This document shows, piece by piece, positions 26,547-37,226 of a stretch of DNA of 64,000 nt (its first letter is position 1; every line of letters begins with the position of its first letter). Both the position numbers and the translations under genes were made by a program. A model generated the notes under the pieces. The model was given only the letters and a program-made list of their open reading frames with translations, had not been told where the DNA came from and made no database searches. This DNA is from Topomyia yanbarensis (Eukaryota > Arthropoda > Insecta > Diptera > Culicidae): NCBI RefSeq assembly GCF_030247195.1, contig NC_080672.1, positions 348,810,413 through 348,874,412 on the forward strand, written 5' to 3'.

Positions 26547-28258
26547 TTTTATTTGTTTATTAACAGATTAAGACCGAAGTGGCCTGTGCCGTATACAAAA
26601 GATTCCTCCATTCCACTCGGTCCATGGCCGCGCGTCGCCAGCCACGCAGTCTGCGAAGGGTCCGCAAATCGTCTTCCACCTGGTCGATCCATCGTGCTCG
26701 CTGCGCGCCACGTCTTCTTGTACCGGTCGGATTGCAATTGAGAACCGTTTTCACCGGGCTATTGTCCGACATTCTGGCTACGTGCCCGGCCCACCGTAGT
26801 CGTCCGATTTTCGCGGTATGACAGATGGGCGGCTACCCCAACAGCTGATGCAACTCATGGTTCATTCGCCGTCTCCATGTGCCATCTTCCATCTGCACTC
26901 CACCGTAGATGGTACGCAGCACTTTCCGTTCGAAGACACCAAGTGCGCGTTGGTCCTCCACGAGCATGGTCCAGGTCTCGTGCCCGTAGAGAACTACCGG
27001 TCTAATCAGCGTCTTGTAGATGGTCAACTTCGTATGACGGCGAACTCTGTTCGACCGAAGTGTCTTGCGGAGGCCAAAGTAAGCGCGATTTCCTGCCACG
27101 ATGCGTCTACGAATCTCTCTGCTGGTATCATTGTCGGCAGTCACCAGTGAGCCCAAGTACACGAACTCTTCAACCACCTCGATTTCGTCGCCACCGATGC
27201 AAACTCGAAGCGGGCTGTTCTCATTCTCTTCTCGTGAACCTCTTCCTATCATGTACTTTGTCTTCGACGTGTTGATGGCAAGTCCGACGCGCTTGGCTTC
27301 TCTTTTCAGTCTGATGTAGGCTTCCTCCATCTTCTCAAAGTTTCGTGCAATAATATCAACGTCATCGGCGAAGCCAAGTAGCTGAACGGACTTTGTGAAA
27401 ATCGTACCACTCGTGTCGATCCCTGCTCTTCTTATTACACCTTCCAGCGCGATGTTGAATAACAGACACGAGAGACCATCACCTTGCCGTAACCCTCTGC
27501 GTGATTCGAAGGGACGCGAGAGCGTCCCTGAGACACGTACTACGCACATCACCCGATCCATCGTCGCCTTCACTAATCGTGTCAGTTTGTCCGGTAATCC
27601 GTACTCGTGCATAATCTGCCATAGCTGATCTCGATCGATAGTGTCGTATGCGGCTTTGAAGTCGATGAACAAATGATGTGTGGGCACATTGTACTCGCGG
27701 CATTTCTGCAGTACTTGACGAAGAGCGAACACCTGGTCCGTGGTAGATCGTTCGCTCATGAAACCCGCCTGGTACTGCCCCACGAACTCTCTTGCAATTG
27801 GTGATAGTCGACGGCATAGTATTTGGGAGAGTACCTTGTAGGCGGCGTTCAACAGGGTGATTGCTCGCTAATTACAGCAATCCAGCTTGTCACCCTTTTT
27901 GTAGATAGGACACACGACACCTTCCATCCACTCCTCCGGTAAAATCTCCTCCTCCCAAATCTTGGTAATCACCCAGTGCAGCGCTTTAGCCAGTGGCTCG
28001 CCACCGTGTTTTAGTAGCTCGCTTGGTATTTGGTCAACCCCAGCGGCTTTATTATTTTTGAGCCGGCTGATCTCCTCCTGGATTTCTTGGAGATCCGGAG
28101 CCGGTAGTGTAATGTTTTCCGCGCGTGCTCCCAGGTGCGTTACCGTGCCATCCTCGTCGTCTGCTGCATCGCCGTTCAGGTGTTCTTCGTAGTGCTGCCG
28201 CCACCTCTGGATCACCTCACACTGGTCCGTGAGAAGATTCCCGTTTGTATCTCTGCAC
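26547..28258 (-). pseudogene. RTE-type LINE, 5'-truncated insertion with reverse transcriptase
   Basis: One minus-strand reading frame runs from about 28215 down to about 26560 and contains RT blocks: NNKAAGVDQIPSELLKHGG, then PIYKKGDKLDCCN, RAITLLNAAYKVLS, HHLFIDFKAAYDTIDRDQL, GLRQGDGLSCLLFNIALE, the catalytic GFADDVDI, and the tail RWAGHVARM with RWIDQVEDDLRTL. Two in-frame TAG codons interrupt it (27870-27868, where the family usually has Tyr; and 26835-26833). There is no endonuclease domain, so the insertion is 5'-truncated. It is flanked by a 12-bp target duplication, AGTGGCTGTCAT, at 26535-26546 and 28259-28270. RTE clade by resemblance. Confidence 0.85.
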
Positions 28259-28310
28259 AGTGGCTGTCATGCTGACCACTCAACCACCGGCGCCCATTCC
28301 GAGGTGCTAT
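28259..28310 (-). mobile_element. tRNA-derived SINE, 5' head (other half)
   Basis: Contains the A-box half of the SINE interrupted by the RTE. The first 12 bp are the right copy of the target duplication. Confidence 0.55.
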
Positions 28311-28319
28311 AAGCCAAAC

Positions 28320-28560
28320 GTTTTTGGTATTTTCTTGTTGCTGTACAAATACTGCTGGTGATGAAATATTTAGTGCTGTGATCGAGTTTGTTTATCTGCA
28401 AATTTATCTTCAGCATAAACGTACAGCAACTATGAATCAAACCCGCTTTGTGCAGGAAGGAAAACGTTGCATAGCTTTGGTTCAGGAACCGTATCTTCAT
28501 AATGAAACCTTCTATGTAGGAAAGCTACAATAACCCCGTCTTAGCAGTCTATCTTCTGAC
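28320..28560 (+). pseudogene. LINE ORF2 endonuclease N-terminal fragment
   Basis: The frame reads LQIYLQHKRTATMNQTRF, then EGKRCIALVQEPYLHNE. This matches the start of AP-endonuclease domains of LINEs that have an LQ-N-L-HxxAT start and an ALVQEP catalytic Glu motif. It is cut off near 28545, where the ORF1-only element begins. A second endonuclease-like piece, TYVYCSVYMPHN, follows that element near 29835, which suggests the ORF1 element inserted into this older LINE. Confidence 0.55.
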
Positions 28561-28691
28561 ATCACACAAAGCAGAAGCAAAAAAAAAAACGCTACGCTAT
28601 AGCAGGATACAGCCACCAGTGAATCAATCTAGATATTGTTCTACGTCAGCGCACATACAAATTGTATCGTTGCCCCCGGCTGCGGAGTGAA

Positions 28692-29534
28692 ATGAGTTTG
28701 CCAAATAAAACAAAAGTGCCCGTACTACGAGATAACACGATTTCTATCAACTTTAATAAAACTCGTGTTAGACCCACAGTTCAGGAAGTGGAACAATTAG
28801 TTAAAGTGAAAATGGAGCTTAATCTCGCTGAAGTTACGTACATTCAGCTACATCACGTAAAAAACTGTGTTTTGAGCACGTTTAGAAGCTTAGCACAGGC
28901 CGAAAACTTCATTGCAAAGAACAACATGCAACACGAGGTCGACTTTAGTAACACCAGAATCAAGATCCCCGTGCATATGGAAAACGACATGGTGGACGTG
29001 CGTATCCATGATTTGGTCTCGCGCACTAAGGAAGATTCCATTAAACGAATCATGTCACAATATGGAGAAGTAGAATCTATTACGAATGACACCTGGAGAA
29101 ATTTTTTCACCGGCATTCCCAACGGCGCTCGTATTGTGAGGATGCAAGTGACTAAACCAATAACTTCTTACATGACTATCGAATGTAAATCACTGAGGGA
29201 AGGCGTGACCTATAAGCAAACAACGCTAATCACATATCCCGGGCAGACCCCAACATGCCAATTCTGTAACCATACAGCCCACTACGGAAAAACATGCGCC
29301 GAAGCAACTAGTCAAAACTCATCTACTACAGCCAACTCTAACAAGCGGCCACCGAAGCTTACAGTTAAACCAAATTCAACGATCCAATTAACCAATAATA
29401 CAGGTACAACGACCACGACAACCGCTCCTAAACCAATAACTAGCATCGCCAACAAAGAAGCAAATTCCGATGAAGACGGATTTACAACAGCGAACCGTAA
29501 GGAACAAGAAACAAATAAGAACATCAGATCATGA
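28692..29534 (+). CDS. LINE ORF1 protein (gag-like, one CCHC zinc knuckle), element without ORF2
   Basis: Nucleic-acid-binding ORF1 protein of a non-LTR retrotransposon; it would coat its own RNA in a cytoplasmic RNP. The frame is open from 28662, but ATG at 28692 (MSLPNKTKVPVLRD) is preferred because a related copy at 42.4 kb has an ATG-AGT at the aligned place. The N-terminal part carries the conserved VKMELNLAEVTYIQLHHVKN and VDVRIHDLVSRTKEDSIKRI segments, a zinc knuckle CQFCNHTAHYGKTC near residue 205, and a Thr/Asn-rich tail. The frame stops at 29534, but the +1-shifted frame stays open to 29691 with acidic and basic tail sequence, so a small indel probably truncated it. No RT follows. 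Confidence 0.75.
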   Translation: MSLPNKTKVPVLRDNTISINFNKTRVRPTVQEVEQLVKVKMELNLAEVTYIQLHHVKNCVLSTFRSLAQAENFIAKNNMQHEVDFSNTRIKIPVHMENDMVDVRIHDLVSRTKEDSIKRIMSQYGEVESITNDTWRNFFTGIPNGARIVRMQVTKPITSYMTIECKSLREGVTYKQTTLITYPGQTPTCQFCNHTAHYGKTCAEATSQNSSTTANSNKRPPKLTVKPNSTIQLTNNTGTTTTTTAPKPITSIANKEANSDEDGFTTANRKEQETNKNIRS

Positions 29535-29749
29535 ACAGCAAGAAAGCAATACCGATGAAGACATGGACGGGAACGATAACGCGAGAGTAGGCAGACTGAA
29601 TGACCCCCAAGCGGCTTCACCGCCAAGGAAAAGGATCTCAACACGGAGCAGCAAACTGCGTCAACAAGATCTGGCAGATAAACATTCTTAATTCGTTTTA
29701 TTTTTACTTATATTGTAAAAACTTAAAAGATCCACGGCTCAGTTGTGCT

Positions 29750-30145
29750 AACGCATTGAGCCCTTTCAAGTAAATTATTAGATTAAAAAAACCGCGTCTT
29801 AGTAGCTTTCAACAAAAATGGCGACATATGTCTATTGTTCGGTATATATGCCGCATAATGGCTTCCATTTATAATACTCAGTGATCCAATTTGTTTATTT
29901 TGTTTATGTTTATTACCTTCACCCCCATGGGCCCAATGGTGGTTTCTAACGCATTGAGCCCTTTCAAGTAAATTATTAGATTAAAAAAACCGCGTCTTAG
30001 TAGCTTTCAACAAAAATGGCGACATATGTCTATTGTTCGGTATATATGCCGCATAATGGCTTCCATTTATAATACTCAGTGATCCAATTTGTTTATTTTG
30101 TTTATGTTTATTACCTTCACCCCCATGGGCCCAATGGTGGTTTCT
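29750..30145. repeat. Tandem duplication, two 198-bp units
   Basis: 29750-29947 and 29948-30145 appear identical by eye, starting AACGCATTGAGCCCTTTC and ending CAATGGTGGTTTCT. The unit spans the 3' end of the ORF1 element, a piece of endonuclease-like sequence and the minus-strand 3' tail of the CR1-like element, so the duplication postdates all three insertions. Confidence 0.9.
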
Positions 30146-32400
30146 TAAACTAATTACCTTTTAAAATTACCAATATTTTCGCTTTTATCGCATTCCACGT
30201 CCGGTTGAAGGCCGTCGCCACACTGTTAAAAATTCGCTGGAGTCCGGTAACAGCGCTCTGGCAGCCATAGTTGGTTCTCCTGAACGGAACTCGAAGAAGA
30301 GAGTTATTACGTAGAGCTCAAACACGGCCTTGGATATCTAGACGTCCGAGGATTGTAGGACAATCCACTCTGGCAGAGAGTAAGTCCGAAACGAACAGGG
30401 CTTGAGAGCAGTCCCCCCGAATGCTGAGTGTATCGAGGTGTATTAGCATAGCTCGGCTGCTGAAATCTATTTCGCCATGGGAGATGCCGAAGGGCGAAGC
30501 GTACGAACCGGCGTTGGACAGCCTCGATTCTGTCAATCCCGTTCTGCTAGTACGGATTCCAAACAACAGAACAATATTCTAACGTTGAGCGGACCAACGC
30601 GCAGTAAAGCGATTTAAGACAGTATACGTCCCTGAAGTTTATCGCTATTCGGAAGATGAACCCAAGCTATCGTGATGCCTTATCCACGAGGTATGAAGTA
30701 TGTGGATTGAACGTTAGTGCCGAATCCTTGATGACTCCGAGATCATTGTTGTGAGAGTGTCTTAGAATGTTCGAGCCGAAGAAATGGTAGTTAAACTGAG
30801 TCGGATGGCGTTTCCGCGTGAACGTAAAGATTGAGCATTTGCTCGGGTTTAAAACCATTCTATTTAGAACACACCACGTACTAAAGTTGTTCAGTTCCCT
30901 CTGAAGAAGCTCGGCATCGATTTTATCCCGTATTTGTCGAAAAATTTTCATGTCGTCAGCGAAAGAAAGGCGGAGTTCTTGTAATGTGATATTGAAGTCA
31001 TTAAAGTAGTGGAGGAATATTACTGGACCGAGATGGCTTCCTTGTGGTATGCCGGATGTAGCGAAGAATGATGCAGATAGATAGTCATTAATGCTGATTT
31101 GGAGTTGCCTTCCATCGAGGTAGGAACGAAACCAGTGCAGAAGTTGTCCATGAATGCCGAGTTTGTCCAGCTTCGCTATTGCGATATCATGGTTGATTTT
31201 GTCGAGGGCCGCAGATATATCCATGTAAATAGCATCCGTTTGCAATCCGTCAGCGAATCCATCCATTACATATGTTGTGAACGAGAGCAGGTTTGTCGTT
31301 GTCGATCGTTTAGGCATAAAACCGTGTTGGTCATCTGCAATGTAGTGTTTGCAGTGAAAGAAAATAGGGTCTAAAACAACCAGCTCGAATAGTTTTGATA
31401 CGGCACTTAAACATCGAGATTCCCCGATAGTTGTCAATGTTCGCTGCGCTGCTTTCCAGCAGGAAGGGAATGTTCCAGTAGTGAGTGATAGCTTTAAGTC
31501 TCGCCGAAGTGGTTCGAGAAGTCCGCTGGTGCACTTTTTGACAAAAAATCGAGGAACGCCATATGGACCCGGGGAACAAGATGCTTTCAGTTTGGCTTTT
31601 GCTGCAAGAATGGCAGCATTATCGACACAAATTCGGTTGATGGTTCGTACTAGAGAAGGAGTTAAATTGGCGGCGGCAGCGACTTGTTGTGATGGAAGGC
31701 GCTCGTTGAAAAAAACGCTTGAAAATTTGTCGGAGAACAGTTGGCAAATTTCCTTAGTGTCGGTGCCTAAAACTCCATTAAACGACATACAAAATGGTAA
31801 ACCGGATTCTTTTAGCTGCTCGTTAACATACTTCCAGAACGACTTGGGTTTGGATAGAAAATACTAGATACTAGAAAACGTCATCGCTGCTTCGTTCCGT
31901 CGTCATTGTTAAGATTTTCGTCCCAGTTTATATCCAACAGCGTGCTAACGATGCTGTTTTTAAAATCGTAGACAATAGAGCTTGAGACGTCTTCAAAATT
32001 CACTCCTACCTACCAGCGAATACAAGATGTAGTGGGGGATGATGACGCACCTGCTTGACTAAAGGAGTCGGTGCAGTGCAGCAGTACGCAGCTTATTCCC
32101 GTGCACTTACAAAGCAGAGGTCCAATGTACGTCCATTCTCGTTGGTGGCATTATTAATTTGTCGAAGAGTTGCGCTGTTGTAGTTCTCCAAAATACAACT
32201 GGAATTGTTAATAAGCGCAGATTTTTCGATATCCAAACGTAGAAAACCATTATTTGCCTGGCACTACGTCAAGCTAGGTAAGTTGAAGTCGCCCAGTACA
32301 ACAATATCATCAGACGGGGCGGCGATCGAGGCGATAAAAGAAACGGAGGAAAGATGTACATCGAAATACTTAAGTTACATAAATCTGCATATGCTCAATG
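30146..32400 (-). pseudogene. CR1-like LINE ORF2 (partial endonuclease plus reverse transcriptase), decayed
   Basis: Minus-strand remnant with the 3' end at left. From right: endonuclease piece APSDDIVVLGDFNLPSLT (about 32290-32340) and GRTLDLCFVS; linker KPKSFWKYVNEQLKESGL (31800-31850); RT from SCSPGPYGVPRFFVKKC through QHGFMPKRSTTTNLLSF, YMDISAALDKINHDIA, TSGIPQGSHLGPVIFLHYFN and catalytic LSFADDMKIF (373-residue open frame 30667-31788); then a thumb region around MLIHLDTLSIRGD (30430-30460). A frameshift near 31430 and a stop near 31865 show it is dead. It shares its 3' end with 14090-14370 and resembles 59030-59495. CR1 versus Jockey cannot be settled by eye. Confidence 0.78.
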
Positions 32401-33323
32401 TAGGAAATCAGCCAACATTTCCACGATCAGACAGGGAAGTGGTATTGGATGCAACCCCCTGCTCCTACAGTATGACGCATGAGTTAGCAAACAGGCTCAT
32501 ACCGAACGAGCTCCGGCCATCGTCATCTGGCCATAAATATATCATCATTGATCATTTAAACATCCCATCAAATATCCTCACATATCGTAATCCCAAATCT
32601 GTGAGCTGGAATGAGGAAGAGGGCTTAGCGACTAGATTTCATGGGTACTTTCCAACGACTGAATCCCCAAATATTTGGATGAGGTCATAAATAAAATAAA
32701 ATCACCTTTAGTAACAGCATACCAAGCGGTTTCTCCGCTTCGAGTTATGCGTGCTTCTAGAGGAACCATTGTGATCTTTCTCTTTTGTCGGTTCTCATTT
32801 TGAAGAGGGACAAGTTTGTCGCTGACGTGAGACATATTGGTAGATTTGAGCGATTCGTAGAAACACTGCCAAAGCTCGACTCATACCAGCTGAAGACAAA
32901 ACATTAGTACATAAGATTTCTAATAGTACCTGTTTCTAATGACCCTGCCGCTCCCAAGCAAACGATAAGCCCATAATACCTCCGTGCTCATGATCCAGAT
33001 TCACCCCCATTATATGGTATTTTGATGGCGTTCGTAAGGGGATCAACCCATAAAAACACCATCGCCATGGTCCGGTATATCCTATACAAAAACCATATTC
33101 TGGTGCATCTATGGGTTATTGAGACCATTTTATGGTATTTTTATGGTTGTAAAATTTATAACGGACCATATTCGTGATTTTTAAGGGATTATATGGTGTT
33201 TAAGACCACGAAAATTTACTCTGGCGACAAGTTTTCCAATCTGTATATTTCATATCCCTGCTTTCACTTGAGTAGGTTCTATAGCTCTAAATTTTCAGAA
33301 CTTTCCCAACTTAGCAATCCCTA
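32401..33323. other. Degraded LINE 5' region, then a repeat with ATGGTATTTTTATGG words
   Basis: 32401-32850 probably continues the decayed LINE or a neighbour; no clear domain. 33000-33220 contains several copies of TATGGT(A/G)TT(T) and complementary CCATA words, which look like a small foldback repeat. 33232-33322 is a truncated relative of the TIR element at 22182-22521. Confidence 0.4.
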
Positions 33324-35144
33324 CACGGAAAAAAATTGTTCCCAAAATCGTGAATAAAATTCCATTAATTCTGGAACAATTACTTTTTACGTTACGAAAA
33401 CAAAACCATGAACAAAAATCACGGCTTTTATAATTATGTTCAATTTCCCTTCAGTAACGCCCGCATAACGCTTTCGTTAGTGGAAATATTTGTTTTTGTT
33501 TTGTGAACCTTAGTAACGGTTTCCGCCAAGTTATTTCTAATTCGATTCTTAGCACGCGAACTAGTTCACAACTTTATGAACATTATTCATAAAACCAAAG
33601 GTTGACTCATGATTTTTTCATACATAAAGGAACATTAGTTCACAAAATCGAAATATTCTGGCATTTTTTCGTGTACTATTTCACGAAATTAGGAATTTTA
33701 TTCATGAATCTATTCAATCGTCGTGAACTAATTCATGATCCCTAATATATTAGTAACGATTCAATATCCGTGCTCGTGAAATAGTTCACGAAATCATGAA
33801 ATATTATTCATGTATTCGTGAACTGGTTCATGATACCTAGTATGATAATCACAACTTACAATTCGTTTTCGTGAAATAGTTCACGAAATCATGAAGTATT
33901 ATTAATGTATTCGTGAATTGGTTCATTATTCCTAGTACTTGATTTACGATCTACCTAGTATCTATTTGCGTGCTTGTGATATTTAGAAGATATCCCTAAT
34001 CATTTACAATTTCATGCAACATGGTAATGAAATTTTAACGTGAACTCTTTCACAAAATTTGGAGTATTATTCGTGGAATCATTTTTGTTCCATGCAGTTT
34101 TTCATGAAATACCCAGCTGCTAGCGACCAGTTATGGGTACGAGAAGTAGAAATAAAAAAAACTATTAGGACCTCGAACATCGTTATTCATTTGATAAGGT
34201 TCATTGTGATGTCAGAAAACGAAAAACCCCAAATAGTGTTCATGATATAGTTCACAGTACCAGATATCGCGAATGAGTCTTATTTTAATGATCCAGTTCA
34301 TATTGTCACGTAATTCTGAGTAAAAAAAACCGTTAATAACCAAAAAATAATACAGATCACGATACGGCGAAGAGAATTTACGAATACCATGATAAAACTT
34401 CTGATATCATGAATATTAGTTACATTACTCTTTGAAAGTAAGCTCTAAAATAAAATATCATGATAACATGAACATAAATTACGAAAATCGTAACTAAGAT
34501 CCTGAAATCATGAACACAAATCACACAACTAGTGACAAAAATATCTAAAATCGCGACTAAGATCCTGACACCATGAACATGAATTGCTCTATTCATGACT
34601 AAAATATCACGATGACATGAACAGAAGTTACAAAAATTGCGAATAAAATCCTGAAATCATGAACACAATTCACACAACTCGTTACAAAAATATTCAAAAT
34701 CGTGACATAGATCCTGCAATCATGAACATGAATCACTCTAGTCATGATTTAAATATCACATGAAATCACGAACATCGCGACTAAGATCTTGAAATCATGA
34801 ACTTTAATCCCGCTAACGTTATGAGAATTCACAAGCATCGCGAATAAGCTCTTAAAATCATGAACAACGTTTGACTGTCGACTGTGTGTTCTTAAATCAT
34901 AAACAAGAATCACAACAAAAACTAAACATGTCCAGGGAACAACAACAGTAACTCAACCAAACATTCTAATGTAACGCCATGTATATAATCGGGACGAACT
35001 GGTTTTTAGAAAACACAAATAGTTTCATGAATACGAGGTTTATTATTCATAATTTCAGGAACTTGGTCACGGTTTTCGTAAATCCTTCAGTTCACGAAAT
35101 CGTGACTTTTTGTTCATGAATTCATGAAAGGATTTTTTTCCGTG
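33324..35144. mobile_element. TA-flanked 1.8-kb foldback element made of TTCATGAA-type repeats
   Basis: The element starts CACGGAAAAAAA and ends TTTTTTTCCGTG (inverted) and is flanked by TA (33322-33323, 35145-35146). The interior is almost entirely degenerate words: TTCACGAAATCATGAA, GTATTCGTGAACTGGTTCAT and their complements. In the left half blocks starting near 33671, 33776 and 33871 are spaced 95-105 bp; in the right half a roughly 149-bp unit (ATCCTGAAATCATGAACACA) recurs near 34499 and 34648. No transposase frame was seen. The ends and TA duplication resemble those of the 3500 and 45788 elements. Confidence 0.75.
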
Positions 35145-35559
35145 TACTAAATTGAATATAGGTAAAATGTAAAAACGCCATAACTACTGAAATATGCTAT
35201 ACTTTTCGAAAAAAATCCATAACTTTGATGTCACAAAAGATAGACCGATGATTTTTTCAATAAATATGTTTATCCTGGCAATACAAATAACTGCTTCGAA
35301 TATACTGAAGCTTGATTTTTATTTATGTATCTATTCAAGAAGTCAAAAATAAAAATAAATAAATAAAACAAAAAAATAAGTAAAAATAAAAATAAAGGTT
35401 AAAAACGATTTTTCAAGGAGTCGAGGAAATTACATTTGGAGATTTCTGGTTTTCTGTAAAGATACTTATAAAAAGTAGCTCTTTAACATTTCTAGGAACC
35501 GTACTTTGTTTCTCATACTTTTGAAAAAAAAATAAGAAAATATCTAACTTCAAGAGAGA

Positions 35560-36450
35560 TTGATCATTGTGTAACTATATCATTACAATGTACATCCCAG
35601 AAAACATCAGATCCCAACGTGCTAGTTCTGTAACCAGACTATATAAACCCATGCACCGATCCATACAAAGAAAACTAATCAACTCCACTGGGTTCACCTG
35701 GGCTCGATTCCCAATACCGCACATAGAGTTAGACATTTTTCAGAAAAATGTCGTTTGACAAGGTTAAAACTTCTATAATTGAACAAATAATAACACACTG
35801 CTACCTACAACTGCTGCTAAATCACAAATAGCCACCCAATCAATAATTGCTGCACCTAACATCTCGAAACCAACAACCAGCTCATCTAGTAAAGTAACAA
35901 TGATTATGAATCGTGTGAAATATCGATCTAAATGAGCGGCAAATATTTTTCCATGCTAACTCATAATCAAAACTTAAATGCTATACGAAAAGCAACCAAT
36001 CACCTCAAAATTTGCATTTGGAACTACAGGCGGAACTCAAAACACAGGTAGGTAGATATATGACAAGTCATCCTAATGGATATACAAAAGCAACCCCCAC
36101 GAACAAGAAACAAACAAGAATATCGGACCGTGAACAACAAAAATAATGTAGAATAACGCGAGAGAAGGTAGAGGTTTTGTGGAATGGCCCTTAAGATGTG
36201 GTGGATAATGCTGCTAATGCCTGATCACCAGTAACAGTGCGTCAACAGTATCCAACAGACAGGAATTGAATTTAGTTTTTTTCCACATATAATAAAACAG
36301 AAAAGACTCGCGGTCAGTTGAGCTAAAGCATTGAGCCGTCAAGCTGAAGCATAAGTACCAGCAAGATGTATCTTTTTGGATTGTACTGTCTAACTGGAGC
36401 CAATTTGGTGCTGGTTTGGATTTATTTAATTTGCATTAAGTTCGTGTTTA
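35560..36450 (+). pseudogene. LINE ORF1 fragment of the 28.7-kb family
   Basis: The frame at 35567-35758 (YIPENIRSQRASSVTRL) and the downstream segment at 36110-36360 align with the 3' half of the 28.7-kb element: AACGCGAGAG(A/T)AGG(T/C)AGA, a GCGTCAACA word and the 3' UTR word AGC(A)TTGAGCC. There are frameshifts and stops throughout. No ORF2 sequence follows; a TIR element begins at 36454. Confidence 0.55.
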
Positions 36451-36453
36451 TTT

Positions 36454-37148
36454 CGTCGCTGTTGTACTATCTTATGACAAGCGCCATTTAGCACATTTCA
36501 AGAAAAACGATTTTTAAAGTTGAAGATTGAACATCTTGAAACTTATAAATGGTACAAACAATTCAGAGAAGACAATTGATGCTTCTATCTAATCTGTATT
36601 AATCTCTCAAATATTACAAAGATCGGTTAACTATGTTGCGAGTTTTTACTATAAATGTAAACAAAAATCGCACTCACACGTGTCATAGGTGTGTATTGAT
36701 GACAAAATTCGTATGACGTGAAAAAAAATCATCGATTATAAACTTTTATTCATATCTTTGGCTTCATTTGGTCTATAAACAATTGGTAAGATGCATTTTG
36801 AAGGAAATGATTCAAGAAATCTAGAAAAAATGATTATTTTTGGTTACAGTGTTGCCAAATATGCTATATATCCAATTTAAAACACTAACTGCATTTTTCT
36901 CACAATTCGTGTAATTTTCGTTTGAAAATGATTATGCCATTGTGTTTCTCAGATAGTTTTACACATAAAAACCTCTTATACATCAAGATAACTTGAGCCA
37001 ATCCCCAGACACAGTCATTTGAAGCAAAAAATCAAAAATTTCTCCACACGTTTCTCGCTATATCTCAGCAACCAAGCAGTATGTCAAAATTCTGAAAACG
37101 CAACTTTGTAGAGATTTTTTGACAAGTAACGTGCATATCTAACTCAGT
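36454..37148. mobile_element. MITE, copy 2, lacking its right TIR
   Basis: Aligns with 8467-9096 from CGTCGCTGTTGT(A/G)CTATCTT onward, with about 125 extra bp near 36668-36790 (containing CACACGTGTCATAGGTGTG), and ends at AACTCAGT without the right inverted repeat. Its end is about 80 bp from the gene C donor site. Confidence 0.7.
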
Positions 37149-37226
37149 TCCAATACAGCGATTTCGATCGGCTATACTTATAACCATTCACTTTGAATTT
37201 CCGAGGAAGTACGCCACACAACTTAC

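Larger units (their letters stand above)
25815..37226 (-). other. Gene C intron, about 11.4 kb, filled with transposons
   Basis: The donor GTAAGT at 37226-37221 and the acceptor AG at 25816-25815 (minus strand) bound the intron. It contains, from left: SINE with RTE insertion, ORF1-only LINE, CR1-like LINE, a 1.8-kb foldback element, another LINE ORF1 fragment and a TIR element. The homologous intron of gene D is 63 bp. Confidence 0.7.

Noticed and set aside
27479..28192. Frames on both strands of 76-112 codons
   Set aside because: Other-frame and antisense shadows of the RTE reverse transcriptase.
26500..28310. Functional tRNA gene split by an insertion
   Set aside because: The joined head continues into a non-tRNA body, as in a SINE, and anticodon-arm pairing is poor.
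32205..32690. A 161-codon plus-strand frame
   Set aside because: Lies antisense to the decayed endonuclease region of the CR1-like LINE; no domain of its own.
34330..34880. CRISPR-like regular repeats
   Set aside because: Units are degenerate, variable in length and lack unique spacers; they belong to the TTCATGAA foldback element in eukaryotic DNA.
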